A stretch of 64,000 bases of DNA from Amoebophrya sp. A120 (GCA_905178155.1 CAJINV010000010.1:1378094-1442093), one strand, 5' to 3'; shown: positions 11,901 to 24,504, numbered from the stretch's first letter. Translations and numbers: made by a program. The notes: generated by a model not told the origin, from the sequence alone.

Positions 11901-14900
11901 AGCACGACCTGTGCCTGTCCATAGAAGTAAGTCCTGTGCATAGAAGTAAAAACCAACAAATTCATCGTTTTTCTTTTTTGATGATAAAGACCAAACGGCA
12001 AGAAAAGATCATAAGAACGTGCAAAAAACCCACAGGAACTGCAACAAATCGCGCTCCTGGAGCGTTGCTCTCACCTGCGCTACTCGCGTCTTCGCTACAC
12101 GGCCCCGGAAAAGGTTTCGGAACAAGAAGCCTACACCGAGTTGGTCGACGTCTGGGCCTTCGCTATCACCATTCACGACTGGCTTTTAGCTGGCCCGGAG
12201 CACTACGGAAAGGGGCCATTGTACAGCGTTTTACAAGGTTCACCGGAAGAGGTTTTGCAGCAGCTAAAACAGTATGAACTGCAAAAGTATCGTACTCCTA
12301 CTCGTAGTATTCGGAATGTAAATTAGCTCGGCATGACAAATGGAATTTCTCATGCTGATTTACCTTGCGAAAGAAATTTGTCTTGCATGACTGCGATCAT
12401 TAGTACGAGTGCGATACTTTTGCACAGGATAAGCAGTTGGACAGCGACAAACACGGGACCCTTTTGAGACAAAAACTTTCCCAGATCCGCCTCCTGATCG
12501 AGGAGCACGAGCGGTATGCATTGCAAATATGTCTGGGTCTTTCTAGAAGAGTCCGAGTTTGTCATGCTAAATCTGATCGACGCAAAGATCTGTATTGCGT
12601 GACCAGCACAAGAAGTCCTCACTTTGAGTTACCAGGAAGCGGCATTTCTCATGCGGATAATTCAGCATTGCGTAGCCTTCTCACAGCTTGTGATGCCAGA
12701 GCCCGCATTCGAGACCGTCTTGGTCATGCAAGATATGCATGACAAACCTGGCAATCTTGTTCCAGACCCAAACACATTTGCAGTGGATAAGTGGGACTAC
12801 TTACCGATTTGGTCCTTCCTCGAGCCGTTGCTGGTCCCCCACGACCCGAGTAACGGATCCACCCGCCCTACGTTCCGGAAGGCTTTATGGCAGGGCACAA
12901 CTCCCCCCTCCCCCTCATTTGTCATGCAAAAACCCGACTACAGTTGCTACCTTGTCGTGGCACCGTGTGCATGACAAATTCAGGAAGTCTAAATAGTACT
13001 ACCCTCGGCGCATGAACTTGTCATGCACAGGTTCCACCTATAAAGGTGTTTGTAGTGCTGTTGATGCCATACAAATGAGGGAGAGGGGGGTTTGTGCACT
13101 CTCATAGTCTTTGGACATTTTTGACGAAAAGTTTGGGAAAATCGTTCTGCAAATGATGAATAACGTGGATGAATTTCTTATGGATGTGTCAGGATTGAAA
13201 TCGACAAAGTTGAAATACTTAACTTGCAATGCATAAAATGGATGAAAGTTGTAGCCCATTTTCCAAGTGACGCATGACAAATTTAGGTAGAACCGAAATC
13301 CAGTCTGCCATGCTGTTTGGGTAAGGAAGACGCCTTTTGTCATGCTACTTCAGCTGCTCAGTTTCTACCCCGAAACAGGCTTACAATCTGCCTCCCTTAC
13401 CTACTCTGCAAGACAAGCACTTTGTGGGTTGCATTTTATGCATGACAAACCATTTCAACTTTGACGATTTCAATTCTGACCCTTCCATATTTCTGGAAGA
13501 AGCGGCTTCCAGCATCTCCGGCTTCACAAACAGCAGCTCCACAAGCCGCAGAACCGCAAAATCGGTCCGGTCGAGTGCGGCCAACAGCCGGATTGGAAGT
13601 GGGCCGGTTGGTTGTTCCGGAGCTGCCACAGGTACTGTTCCTCACGTAGGAGCAACTACCTGGGGAGCGACAACAGGAGCAGGTCCGGCCTCTGCCAAAA
13701 GCTCTGCGGCGCCGTCGCATAACCACTCGCCATTACTTCCCGGCGATGAGGCAGCGCTAGATGACCTGTCGTGGGACCCCCTCGGTTACGGTACGGTGCA
13801 GAATCTTGAGGAGGCGTCTGGGCAAAGAATACGCAGTCGCAGCAGCAGCCCCCGGAAGTTGTCGCCAAGAAGGGTGGTCAGCGTGCCAGGGGGAAGCAGT
13901 GCATTGATGAGCAATGGAGGCGGAGTGACGTCAAGTCGGGGCACGACGACCGGTAGCTCTTACCTTACCCTCGCGCTTCCTCAACATCATCGGCTGCATC
14001 ACCCCTACATGGATGAGAATCACCCGCTTTCGCGGCAAGTTTCGCCCCCACTCCAGGACCTCCCTGAGGAGAGCGAGAGCATATTTGACGACTTGGACGA
14101 TCTCCCCGACACCTGTTGGTCTCGACAGAGTTCCGTTCTGACATATTCGGATCCCCTGGCACAATCTTCCTCCCGACAATCTGCCGCGGACGAGGGTAGC
14201 GCTCTGGGGTCCGACGACGCGCTCGGGATCCGGGACTTCCTGCTCAAGACATCGACATCTTCGTCTTCCTCCCGAGGAGGTGGCCACTCCAGGTCGGCGA
14301 GTGTGCCAGCTGCTTCTGCGACAGCTTCAGAAACAATGGCAGGCACGGAGGAAAGACGCGAGGACCTTCCGGAAATATTGAATCCGCAGGATGGCGTGGT
14401 GGGAGAAGATGTTGACATGGAGGAAGACGTCGACCGAACACGGCAGGAAATAAACGAGCACGAACTACAGGAGCACGACAAGGAAACAACTTGCTCATCT
14501 ACTGTGCAGGATATTAACTCTGCTCACTACTTGATGCCATCTGTTCATCATCATCTGCCAGCACCCGCGGCAGAAGTAGGAGCACCGTTGCGCGGGCCTC
14601 TGCTTTCTGAGATCTTTGGAAAAGATGTCAATCGATCCGCTGCAGGAGCACCGCCACCACGGGTTGATGTAGATGTTGTTCCGGAGGGAACTTCTAGTAC
14701 AAGTGCTGATTCTTCATCTTCTTGTCGGCATCCTCGCTTACCGCGAGACCACCCAGAAGCTGCGGGCACGAAAGCCTGTTGCATTTCCTGGCCCACTACT
14801 CCAGGAACTGGAGAGACGCAAAGTTATGACGAGACGGACGATATGGAGCAAGAAACCCCTGTACAACGCCTCGCACAAGACAATGGAACGCCACCAGCTG

Positions 14901-16125
14901 GAGGTCCGAGTGCTGGTGGACAAGATGATGCTACTACTAACCCTAAGAACACTGATCATATTCTCGCCACCATTTCATCACGACCCTCCAGCAGCGAGCA
15001 ATGGGCGACGTCCAACCTAAAACTCTTTCGCGCTATTTTCGCCGTGTTGCCAACCTGGAGACTCACAGCGCCTTCTGCAGGTGATAGAACAAGCATGTTG
15101 GACGGCCATCAAGAAGAACTTCAACTTGGTACAACAACCGGGCCGACCGTTTCGACAGGACGAGTATCAAGACCAGCAAACGGGGCGGGGTCTAGTACCT
15201 CACAACGACACGGCGCTCTTGCCACCTGTACGGGTGCTGCAAAAAGACAAGTGATGCTAGAACTGAAAGACACCTGCAAGAAAGATCCCGATGTTCTTGG
15301 ACCATTCGGCTGTGGCAGCTTGTTTCCTCTGGAACAGCAGGATGCTGCAATTACCAGCGCGGCCGCGACCTTGTCCCGAACCATTCTCGCCGGATTTCAA
15401 CGCAGCTTGCTCCGCGTGGTGCCAGCCTCGGTGCAATATTGGCTGCCGAATTTCGCGTCGTGCGGCTGGGTGAGCGACCTGGATATCAAAATGAAAAATC
15501 CCGCCTCCCGTTATCGAAACGAAGTTTCTGATGCTGGATTTGCGTACACAAATCAGATTTGTCTTGCAGTAGAGGACTGCAGGCCCATATCATGCCAATG
15601 CAAAGAGGTTTTGGCCTAGGCACTCCGCATGAGGAACGTCTTTGCTGTAGGCCCAACAGCACTACAAATCGCCTGCATAATGTGGCGGAGCCTGTGCCTT
15701 TCCTTTGTTGCTAGACAGACGCGATTTGTGATCACAAATAAGCATCGCAAATTCTTTGAGGTGTGCCTTTTTGATATGGGGAGGGGGGATTTTTCCTTTC
15801 GATAATGGATCCGGGGAATTTCAGCAGTCCAGAGGAGAACCTGCGCCTGGATATGCTCACTGATCACGGGTTCTTTGCAAGAACAGCTTCGGAGAATGAT
15901 GTGACACCGGAGCAAGTACGACAACCAGAAGCACGACCACATGGGCGGGCAGAACAAGATCTATTTTTGCAAGAACCTGTCGATGAGCTTCCAGTTGAGA
16001 AGATGCAGCTACGCCCGGGACCGCACGCCACAACACAGGCTCAAACAACTAGTACAACTTTGGCAAAAACAAAAAATCAAAGTATGGAGGCGGTAGCTCC
16101 ACAGCGGTCTAATTTCTTGCTGTAA
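8949..16125 (+). CDS. Giant pseudokinase-like protein with six introners and one GT-AG intron
   Basis: Exons 8949-10893, 11154-11833, 12036-12272, 12437-12514, 12795-12885, 13112-13178, 13495-15483 and 15810-16125 give 1800 residues in one frame. The N-terminal start is uncertain (ATG at 8949 or 9114). The middle third is a degenerate protein-kinase C-lobe. CHDDFSPNSFRI near 11743 replaces the HRDLKPEN loop, keeping one Asp but losing Lys. ISLESAKK near 11806 stands where DFG is expected. YTAPEKV near 12095 is the APE motif, VDVWAFAI near 12145 is subdomain IX, and RPTFRKALDIF spans the H1 junction as subdomain XI. No clear N-lobe or Gly-rich loop is seen. Flanks of about 650 residues on each side are Ser/Gly/Gln-rich and probably disordered. 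Catalysis is unlikely; a scaffold or regulatory role is inference. Confidence 0.75.
10894..11148 (-). mobile_element. Introner D2, inverted relative to D1
   Basis: The TIRs are TATCAAATGTAAAGATGTCT and ACACTTTTACATTTGATA. The repeat GCGGA lies at 10889-10893 and 11149-11153. The interior is the reverse complement of D1, including the TGGCCTCCTCATG region. Excision joins GSALR to KQEGEHMVNQ. Confidence 0.9.
12273..12431 (-). mobile_element. Introner C2
   Basis: The TIRs are TATGAACTGCAAAAGTATCG and GATACTTTTGCACAGGATA. The flanks are AACAG (12268-12272) and AGCAG (12432-12436). The GGATA end lies at the right, opposite to C1. Excision joins VLQQLKQ to LDSDKHGT in frame. Confidence 0.87.
12515..12789 (-). 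mobile_element. Introner D3
   Basis: The TIRs are TATGCATTGCAAATATGTCT and CACATTTGCAGTGGATA. The flanks are AGCGG and AGTGG. The interior is inverted relative to D4 and D8 (CATTTCTCATGCGG against GCATGAGAAATG). Excision joins IEEHER to DYLPIWSFLEP within the kinase C-lobe. Confidence 0.85.
12886..13106. mobile_element. Introner H1
   Basis: The TIRs are TATGGCAGGGCACAACTCCC and the complement ending TTTGTGCACTCTCATA, with C-rich/G-rich arms just inside. The flanks are GGCTT and GTCTT. Excision joins RPTFRKA to LDIFDEKFGK, restoring kinase subdomain XI. Confidence 0.82.
13179..13489 (-). mobile_element. Introner A3, inverted
   Basis: The TIRs are TATGGATGTGTCAGGATTG and CTGACCCTTCCATA. The repeat TTTCT lies at 13174-13178 and 13490-13494. 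The interior is the reverse complement of A4, for example the stretch with GGAAGACGCCTTTTGTCATG. Excision joins MMNNVDEF to LEEAASSISG. Confidence 0.88.
15484..15804 (+). mobile_element. Introner B2
   Basis: The TIRs are TATCAAAATGAAAAATCCCG and GGGATTTTTCCTTTCGATA. The flanks are CTGGA and ATGGA. It shares the interior block TTTCTGATGCTGGATTTG with B1. Excision joins GWVSDLD to PGNFSSPEEN in frame. Confidence 0.86.
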
Positions 16126-18376
16126 GAAGTAGAAAAAACTGCTGCACATTGTGGCAGCAATGATTGATGTGAGTGAGAAACTATGCCTGTGTTGGTGACA
16201 AGGCTCTTTCGAATTTATGAAAGAGTGCGCAATATCAGTAAAAATATTCTCGGAAATCGTCCAAGTTCTATTGCACCTCGTACTTCGGTGGATTAAAGAG
16301 GATGGCAAGGATAGGTAATAAATAAGTTTGGGCTACATAATGTAATCTAAAGGATTTTTACGATTCGTAATATTTTTGTTTCGCTCTTCTACTACAAGCA
16401 GTCGGCTTCTACTGCGAGAAAAAATACATCACAGCAGGAGCCGATAATCTAAGTTTTTTATTGATCACTGTAATTGTTTCTACTTGGAAAAAAGTATTTT
16501 TATAACGACATGAGAATACTTAGATAACTCGTCCAAGCGACTACGACATTGCTCGTTTATACGTCGCTTTTTTTAAAATCTGGATCTGCATAATTTGGGA
16601 AAAATCAGACTATGCAGCGGTCGATCCTTTTGTTGTGTTCTTGCAAAAATACAGTCGACGTTCACACTGTTGACTTTGCAAGAAGCGCATCAAAAGCAAA
16701 ACGAACAGAAGATTTAGTACCGCAGACGGCCATAATATGTTGTAGCTGAGCCGTCTTTTTCTCGGAAACAAAATTTTTTCTTCGAGGAGCTTTATTTTTG
16801 TGTGAAAGAAGTCAGAACTTAGGCAGGTCTCGCGCGTTCTACTATTTGTACTAAACATCTAATTACTCAAACGACACAACTACGAATCTGCTGCACTCGA
16901 GGCGTTTGTACACGCTAGTACAGGTACACGAACTAGATTCTTTACTTTTTTACGCCGCTGGTGCACTATAATATTTATATTCTTCATTTTTTGAAATTGC
17001 GCCTGCCTTGGTAGGCCTGCCTGTTTTGTGAAGACCTGTGGCCGATAGTTTCAGTTTTGGGGAGGAAAACTACTATGCATTCGCCATAAGCCTCCACAGC
17101 AACAAGACCAATTTGCAGGATAAGAAAATTACCAAACTTTTCTTTAGTTGTAACAAGATCAAAAATAGAACCGTTGCATGACTGTGTGAGCTTAACTCTT
17201 TGGAAGAGATTATACCTTGGTGCAAGTTTTTGATTTCTTTTGGATAATTTGCTGCTGCATACGTATACGTAATAATTTTTATGAAGATTGGAAGGTGCAG
17301 CAACAAATGAGAAACACTATTCGAGCAGATGTGTTTGTTTGTAGTTGAAGGTCATGTGGAACCGTTTGGAAATTTGTGTTTTCCCTCGCACGAAATTTGT
17401 GTTTTCCCTATTCGAGCAGATATTATTCCGAACATTGCAATAAAAAATTAGACCTTCCGAGTAATATTGAAGTCTTCCTGTGCAACAAAAAGTAAAAATT
17501 GTATCTGCAATGTTTATGATTCGTGCAGCCTATCACGCACAAGAAAAATATCAATGCATCCTCATTAAATTTTCACTTTGGAATATTGTGTTTATGTTTT
17601 CATTATCTTCGATGGGCTCCGACTCCGGGCCCATACCGCTCCTAATAGTTAAAAGCATCGCTCTGAAGAATCTGTTTCCTCGAACGGTGCCAGATTTATT
17701 TAGAATCGAAGGAGATGCGAGAATAAGATAGACTACAGCTGGCACGCCTTGGAATTGTAGTCGAACAAAGAAAAAGAAGATGAAGGTCTAGGAAACCGAC
17801 CCGCTGCAACTCCAGGACAGCAAGACTATGGAAAGGGACGGATGCTGTGCCTGATTTTTTTCTCTCAACAAAGTATCTTACCCTTTCCGTATTTTGCTTC
17901 TATATGATGCCTTCATTAATCTGCAGATAAAGTCAAAGTAGCAGCCTCAGCCATGCTGTTTCAATGTGAAATAAATTTTAATTTTTGAACTAAATCACTG
18001 TACCCCCCCGCATTTCCACTTTTTCATGATATACCAGACACACACTACATCCTTACTTAATTTCTTTCGTCTTCGTCTTGTTGCCCTTGTTTTTCACCTT
18101 GCGTAGCATGATGAAAATGGGAAGGAACTACAGAGCAAGAATGGCTCACTTTATTCAAGGGGTCGCAGCTATGGCGATCCCTTTCTTGAAGGGGTAGGCC
18201 TCGTTGCGGCCAATTTTCTGAAGGGGTCGCAGTTTCTGTTTCAAAACTGCATGATGAATTTGCAGATTGACCTACTCTAGCAACAAGCGTTGTATACCAC
18301 GCAGGCTGGACGAATGCGAATGCGAATGGAATATAAATTGAGGTCATCAAAAAAGCGACGACCTCCAAAAATAAGC

Positions 18377-18435
18377 GCGATATCAGATGTCCATGTCCAG
18401 CACCAGCTATGGAGCTGCAACAGCAACTCCTATCG
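18377..18435 (+). repeat. 59-bp repeat with palindromic ends, left copy
   Basis: Begins GCGATATC and ends TATCG, enclosing CACCAGCTATGGAGCTGCAA. It is repeated at 19076-19135 in the same orientation with one substitution and one 1-base insertion. It lies just outside the left arm of an inverted repeat at 18449-18475. Confidence 0.8.
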
Positions 18436-18448
18436 CGCTGAAAAAAAT

Positions 18449-19008
18449 GATCATACTCATAAAAGGCCACTTTTCGGCAAAAATCGATTTTTTTTTCATT
18501 TTTGATGCGGCATCCCCCCCACAGGAACAATGTGTCTGGTATATTTTCGCTGCGACATATGGGTGGGGTGGTTAACTAGCTAGAATGTGGCCGCTTGTTA
18601 TGACTATGATAGCCAACGGGAGAGATCTTCGTCAGAGATACCGGCCGCCACAGAAGACAGGCCAATCCGTCCCGATTCGCGTCTGCAAGTGTAGTGGGCG
18701 CGATGCAGACGAGAAGACGCCCGGTGTGTCACATGTGCAACGCTTGCTCCTTCAGCATGATCATGAGCGTGATCCTGCTGACTCAACAGCAACACAAAGA
18801 CCTGGAGTAATAGATGGCCACAAAGGCCAGAAGCCCAGGCCCGTCCGCGGCCAGCTCAGCTGCCCCCGCGCCGGCCGAAAAGCCCGGATGCCGGCGGTGA
18901 TCAGGGTGGAGGAAAAAACGGAAATCAAACAGCGAAAAAAGTGCGCGCACATGCGCGAAATTTGTGTTGCGGGAGGGTCAAAAGTGCCTCTTTTTTGAGT
19001 ATGATCAT
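18449..19008. repeat. Inverted-repeat unit of about 0.56 kb
   Basis: The left arm TGATCATACTCATAAAAGGC at 18449 is answered by a complementary arm ending GAGTATGATCA near 19008, with about 28 bases and few mismatches. The interior is GC-richer and holds a 137-codon + strand ORF (18585-18998) with no recognisable domain. It could be a small transposon remnant; no transposase is seen. Confidence 0.55.
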
Positions 19009-19075
19009 GCTTTTTGGCCACGAGCTAACGGCGGCCATGGTCATACTTCCTGACCTGCCTCATACCATCGTGATA

Positions 19076-19135
19076 GCGATATCAGATGTCCATATCCAGC
19101 ACCAGCTATGGAGCTGCAACAGCAACTCCATATCG
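19076..19135 (+). repeat. 59-bp repeat with palindromic ends, right copy
   Basis: Near-identical to 18377-18435. It reads CGATATC...ATATCG at its ends, so each copy itself has short inverted termini. Confidence 0.8.
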
Positions 19136-22100
19136 ATAAGTACAACCACGACACCTGTACTGTAGTACATCAGGAGCGTCGGCCCCCTCCCTCACCGCCG
19201 CCTCCTACATCAGGCCCCAGTCGTAGTCGACGTCCCTATCCATGAAAGAAAGGCTCGCTCCTTCTGACGAATCTACTTCGAGGTGTATGTAAGAAAGTAC
19301 CTGGAGGATCTTGTCCTTGCAGGAATAGAATACATTACATCGGCTAGCACGACCACTACGACTACGTACGACTTCCAGCAGGGCATATTAGAAGATGCTA
19401 CTGTATTAACGAGCAGAAGTTCGTAAACGATGAAAATGTACGACAAGAAGACTTCGTCCAGCAACGCAACCGTTGTGTGTGTCGCCGTCAAGGAAGTGTG
19501 TGCAGCACTACGACAACAACTTCCGCTCTCAATTCTAAGATGCTCTAGCGACCTTGTTTAAAAACAAAAGCAACGACGCGAATCTACTTTACATCTATTG
19601 CTATTCCTAGTTCTACCACAACCACCACCCGAATACCCTTGTATGGCCAAAAAAATATGATAACCGAACCTGACACGACAGCAGTAGGAACAGGAAGTGC
19701 TTGATGTTAGTACTACCAGCACTTCTCGTACTACGACTATTTCTTTTATCCTCGGGGCCTAGATTTATTTCAAAAAAAAATTTAACGGACTGGAATTATG
19801 TGGGGAGCTATGAAGTTGTCAGGAGATATGATTGGATGTATTTGTGAGTCCAAGACTGGCGGTGGTCAGCAGCAGCTTAGGTTCCGATCCGTTTGCTAAA
19901 ATATTACGTTGCGCTAAAGCTACAGAGCTACTCAACACGAGGCGTCGAGTTACTGTCAAATTCTCTTTCTTTCCGCCTTCAATTTTTTTTCTATTTATCA
20001 CGCCTTCAAATAATCTTAAACAGCGCAAATATTAGATAAACGGTTTATTTATTTTTCCACGTCGGCCCTCGCAAGTGATGACGTATGGCAGGAACTTGTA
20101 TACCTGTTTCCTGGTGTAGGAGGGTATATTAACAGTTTTATTTTCATTTTCTAGAGATCATGATCGAGTGTGGGGGTCAGCAATAGAAGACACAACTGGT
20201 AGGGATGAATCTAGAAAGGAGGCCAGCACCACGACAGGCAAGAATACTTCGGACATTCTAGTCTAGAAGTCCTGGCTGTCGACGTGCCGGCCCTAAAATA
20301 CTAATACAGCATGACGCTAATATCACGACTTCGTTCATGCGAGTCCTCGTTGCTATCGTAAAATATGACCATCAGAGCTGAGATGAAAGTACTGAAGCTG
20401 GTGTCTCAGTATTTCTTGTTCTCTCCTTCAGTGGCAATAAACATAAAGAAGACACTGCAATAGTACAGAGGTTTTGTATCGAAAGCCAATGATAGCTGTG
20501 CACTGTTAACCTAGATCGACGATCATGAAGAAAGTAGGACCACAGAATTGAAAGAAGGCGGAGAAATCATGAGTTTTTGTAGCGCGTAAAAAAAATACAA
20601 ATTTGATGTTGTTCTAGTGGCGTTTTACAACCTAGGCTCTGGTTGAATTGCAATTCGGTTTTTTATTAATTTTTTTGGTAAAGTATAAGGATGTTGGGCG
20701 ACTACATGATGCTACGAAGTCAAAGGTAGCTTTCATTGACTTCGAGGATAGTACTACATGGCATCACGTTCAAATAACTTAGAGCTTATCAGCGACCTCT
20801 GTGCTTCAAAGCATAGAACTAGAGCGACTTTTTTTTTTGCCACAGATCGCGGAGCCAAAAACTCTCTGCACATTTATTTTCAATGGAAGATCTCTGCACA
20901 TTTTCAATGGGAGTGGTCTGATTAGGCTATGGCTTTGCGATTGAATATAAACCCAGGATTGTTGATAGCGATTTTACCGCGCCACGAATCGTAAGAATAA
21001 TCGCACCTATGCGAAAAAAATTTTCACTACCAGTACCACAACTGGTATTTAACAAAAAAACTAATTTCCTGCTGATCAATAAATGGAAATATGATGATGG
21101 CATCAAAACTTGATCGCTGATAATCATTCATTTTTCGAATAGACGCAGCGTTCCCGTGACCGCACACAGCGTTTGCAGGGAGGCGCTGCAGTTTCGCAGA
21201 AATGGATAAAAAAAAAGGGGATATGTTTGATTTACAAGTTTCACATAAAGCTATTTTTCGATTTATAGGATTTCACTATAGGATTCGTGATTGAAGATTA
21301 TTTTGACGAGAATTGACAAGGCTATGATGCTAAAAATGGTCATCTTCTATAAGGCTACACACTAAGACTTCTCGCTGGTACTTTCTGCTATTTGCAGTTG
21401 TTGACCACGGCACGGACTCACTCCTAACGCACCGCACTTCCCATCAGGATGGGCATATCAATTTACGAAAATACAGTGAAGAAGAAAGATGCAAACGAAC
21501 AGAAATAGTTTGGTGTTACTCGCTCAGCCGCATGGCTGGGGTCCCGAGAGCACCTTCTATCTTCTGCGCACGACGTACAAACTCTGGAAGCGAAAGAAGA
21601 AAAAAATCCTACAACAAGAATGGCGGAACTACAGGAGATGCGGAACTACTTCTTTAGTAGCTGTAGCAAAGCACCGAAGATAGCGCTGGCGAGGAGCAAA
21701 GGTGGAAGCCGCAACAAGTAACTTACCTCAACAATAGAAGTTGAAACAGGGCGATGTATCTCCATCTCGCTCGTGAACAACGTTACAAACAGGATCGTCT
21801 AGAATGTGTACTAATACTTCGAGAACGAAACAGAAAAATATCGATAAAGGTGCTGGCGCTCGCAACTTGGTGGTCACCAGTGCAGCTGGCCAGCTAAATA
21901 TTATCTTCTGGCTCGTGTTCATCAAAAAGAAAGCATCTTCGGGCCCCGGCGTCGTGATGTTCTTATCAAAATTGCTCATTTGGTCTTCTAGCTTCTCGTC
22001 GTCTACGTAGTTCTTCCTTTGCGGTGCCGTAGTGAAATAAACAGTTTTCGGTGGTTGTGTCGCTTGTTTCTATTTCAGCCTCTTGAAGATCTCCTTGTCA

Positions 22101-23234
22101 GGATCGAAGAAGAAAAGAAAGCCATCATGGAACAAAACAAAAGCACTTTTTATCTGTAGCTATTCACTGCCATACCATAGCGGCGAAATCTTGTTTCGAT
22201 TTGATGTTGCACCGACGTCACGGGGGCGTTTTTTCATGCGTTCTCATCTACTTTTTCTTTCGTGCCAGTTTTGAGTCTGGCTTCAGAAAATTTTATCGGC
22301 TTGGTACCTGTTCGTTGTGACTGTCGCGTGTGAACGTGTGAAGAAGATTATGCAGCCGGGGCCTATGGAAAAGGAAATTCGTGTATTCTTTGCTAGGCAG
22401 TTGTCTTTTTTTTTTTTCAAGAGCGATGACGTTGAGTTACTATTTGCGTTTGTCGTGTCGTAGTTACAATATCGTGTTCATCATCTTGAGGAAGACGAAG
22501 AGCACCATCAATCAATACTCAGGTCGTGCTGGCGCACTTGGGCACGTGGCTTCCCACGGACGGTGCGTGGCGAGCATCCCCATGATGCCCTTGAGGCCTA
22601 GTAGCGCCTCCAGGTGTTGAACAAGTGGTGAACCAAAAGAAAACAAGAACTCCTCGACGGAGCAGGAACAAAATCCCTTCAGGGCTGGCTCTTCCTCTAG
22701 GGTCGTTCAACATCATCCTGTTCCTCGGAAGTAGATGAACACGCTCTTTATGATCTCCACGCCGGCGGCGCTGTCTGAGGATTGCACTCTGGGACGATTT
22801 CTTCTACAAATTATCGCGGTGAGCAGATAAAGCAGCGAACATCTTCTTGGGTCTTCACCGTACTTTTTGTACTAGTTTTTGAAGAGGACTAGAAGAACGC
22901 TACTTCGTCTACTTGCCTTCCTCTGGTGCTTGTTCCTTTGGCACAGCGTCGTGTAAGAACTACCTACGGAGGATTACGAGCAGGAAAAAGAAGAAGACTC
23001 AGAAAGAAGGGAAAAAGCCACCCTCCACAGCAGCCGAACAGAACACGCTGCTGAAGAACTTGAAAACAATCATTATACGAGCTGGAAACCACTTGGACCT
23101 CTACTTCGAAGAACGAAGTAAAGCGACGCCTTTGATCATATTTTATCGATAACCGAGCTGGCTACAAGAAGCAGAAGGTCACTTCTTCTTGCAGTACCAG
23201 TACAATTTTCACCGTACGAAAATTCGTCTTTTTC

Positions 23235-23855
23235 TTGATCATTTCACTTCTAGCAGCTATCTTTACGGTCATGAAGGGCGAAACAGATACAACCGGAAGT
23301 GACAGGCCCAGGACATCGGGGGCGCAGCAGGAACAACAGACTCCGTTCACGTCAACGTCCTTTGCACATGCTGTTCCGATGTGCCTCGATCCGACGGGCC
23401 ACGGCCGCGCGACGGGTGCGCTGTCCCCCTGTGTTGAGCAGGAACAACTACAGCGGCCAAGACCATCAGTACTACAGCATGTACTAGCGCCGTCGGCCGG
23501 TAATACTGACGGACAACTTGGCAGGGACCAAGAGCTCGTGCCGCCCGCAGGTGATCAAGAACAAAATGAAGAAGCAGACAATATTGACGATATTATCGAC
23601 GAACTCGATAGAAGTGGCTCGGAGGTGGAAAGTGGAGACCCCTTGGACTACCTCCCGCTGGATAACTTGTTTGACGACACGTCGGCCATCGTGAATCAGA
23701 TGCAGCAATACCATTACGACTCGAGCGCCGCGATTACCCCGACCGTGGATTTGGGGTTTTATGGCGTCCGCTTTCCGCCGGTGCAGATTCCGGACTTTGG
23801 CGATCAGGGCCTGTCGAATATGGAATCCGATGTGGACATATCAACGGAAAAATGA
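23235..23855 (+). CDS. Acidic protein of unknown function
   Basis: An open frame of 206 codons; the ATG at 23271 is an alternative start that removes the short hydrophobic N-terminus MIISLLAAIFTVM. The C-terminal half is strongly acidic (NIDDIIDELDRSGSEVESGD) followed by an aromatic/Pro segment (LGFYGVRFPPVQIPDF). Base composition resembles the verified exons and differs from the flanking AT-rich DNA. No domain is recognised. It may be a single-exon gene or a terminal exon. If the longer start is used, a signal anchor is possible. Confidence 0.5.
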   Translation: MIISLLAAIFTVMKGETDTTGSDRPRTSGAQQEQQTPFTSTSFAHAVPMCLDPTGHGRATGALSPCVEQEQLQRPRPSVLQHVLAPSAGNTDGQLGRDQELVPPAGDQEQNEEADNIDDIIDELDRSGSEVESGDPLDYLPLDNLFDDTSAIVNQMQQYHYDSSAAITPTVDLGFYGVRFPPVQIPDFGDQGLSNMESDVDISTEK

Positions 23856-24133
23856 AGTCTTTCCACGTACAATAAACGGTCTAGTGGTTGCTGCACTTCT
23901 TCACAATCACAGATTGCAGCTATGCTTAGCGCGCCTGCTCCTGCCGCTATGCAATACAAATTTGTTTACTAGGGTGATGTACGACCACTTAGTTTCTGCA
24001 TGCATCACGAAAATGAATTCCATTTATACGGCGTGTAGCTACATCACTTTTTCCTGTCTTATAAGGCTCCGAAGCGGAGCGCCAGGTTTTGGACCCACAC
24101 CCGTCTTCCCCTTCTTCTATCACAGGAAAAAGT

Positions 24134-24261
24134 GTTCACGTTAACGGAATTTGTGATGCAGCGATGCATCACAAAACGTGTCAGAGTTTGTCATGCATAA
24201 CATGCATATTAGACTACATTTGTGATGCATGACCGTAATCTGTGAAAACCGTTCACGTTAA
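24134..24261. mobile_element. Introner-like element K outside coding sequence
   Basis: The 11-base word GTTCACGTTAA stands at 24134-24144 and 24251-24261 as a direct repeat. Between them lie at least four TTTGTSATGCA-type modules in both orientations, as in the introners. The terminal TAT/ATA and the 5-bp repeat of the coding introners are not seen, so it is a divergent relative or a decayed copy. Confidence 0.5.
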
Positions 24262-24504
24262 AACGTTTTCTTGTGATATCTTCTCTCACTGACTCACCAT
24301 CTCCCCTTAGCGAGGGCGACGAAAGTGCCGTGCAGGTTTCGGTCGCCGTGCAGCAGAGAAGTCCCGCTGGTGTCAGAGGTTCTTCTACAACCTCCCACAG
24401 GAGTCACAACACGCCTCATGATCATCTCCGCGAGCAGCCGCTTGAGGACCCGACGAGAACCAGTCAGCGGAACTTTTTGGTTCCAGGAAACACGTTTCTG
24501 TCGT

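Larger units (their letters stand above)
16126..23234. other. Gene-poor 7.1-kb region
   Basis: AT-richer sequence with only short, overlapping ORFs in all frames and no frame showing coding-like composition. The repeat structure at 18.38-19.14 kb is the only organised feature seen. Unrecognised small exons cannot be excluded. Confidence 0.5.

Noticed and set aside
18585-18998. 137-codon ORF inside the inverted-repeat unit
   Set aside because: No transposase or other domain seen; its length can arise by chance in this GC-richer patch.
23838-24280. Introner starting at TATCAACGG after the acidic ORF
   Set aside because: The terminus resembles family B weakly, but no matching 5-bp duplication or frame-restoring partner was found.
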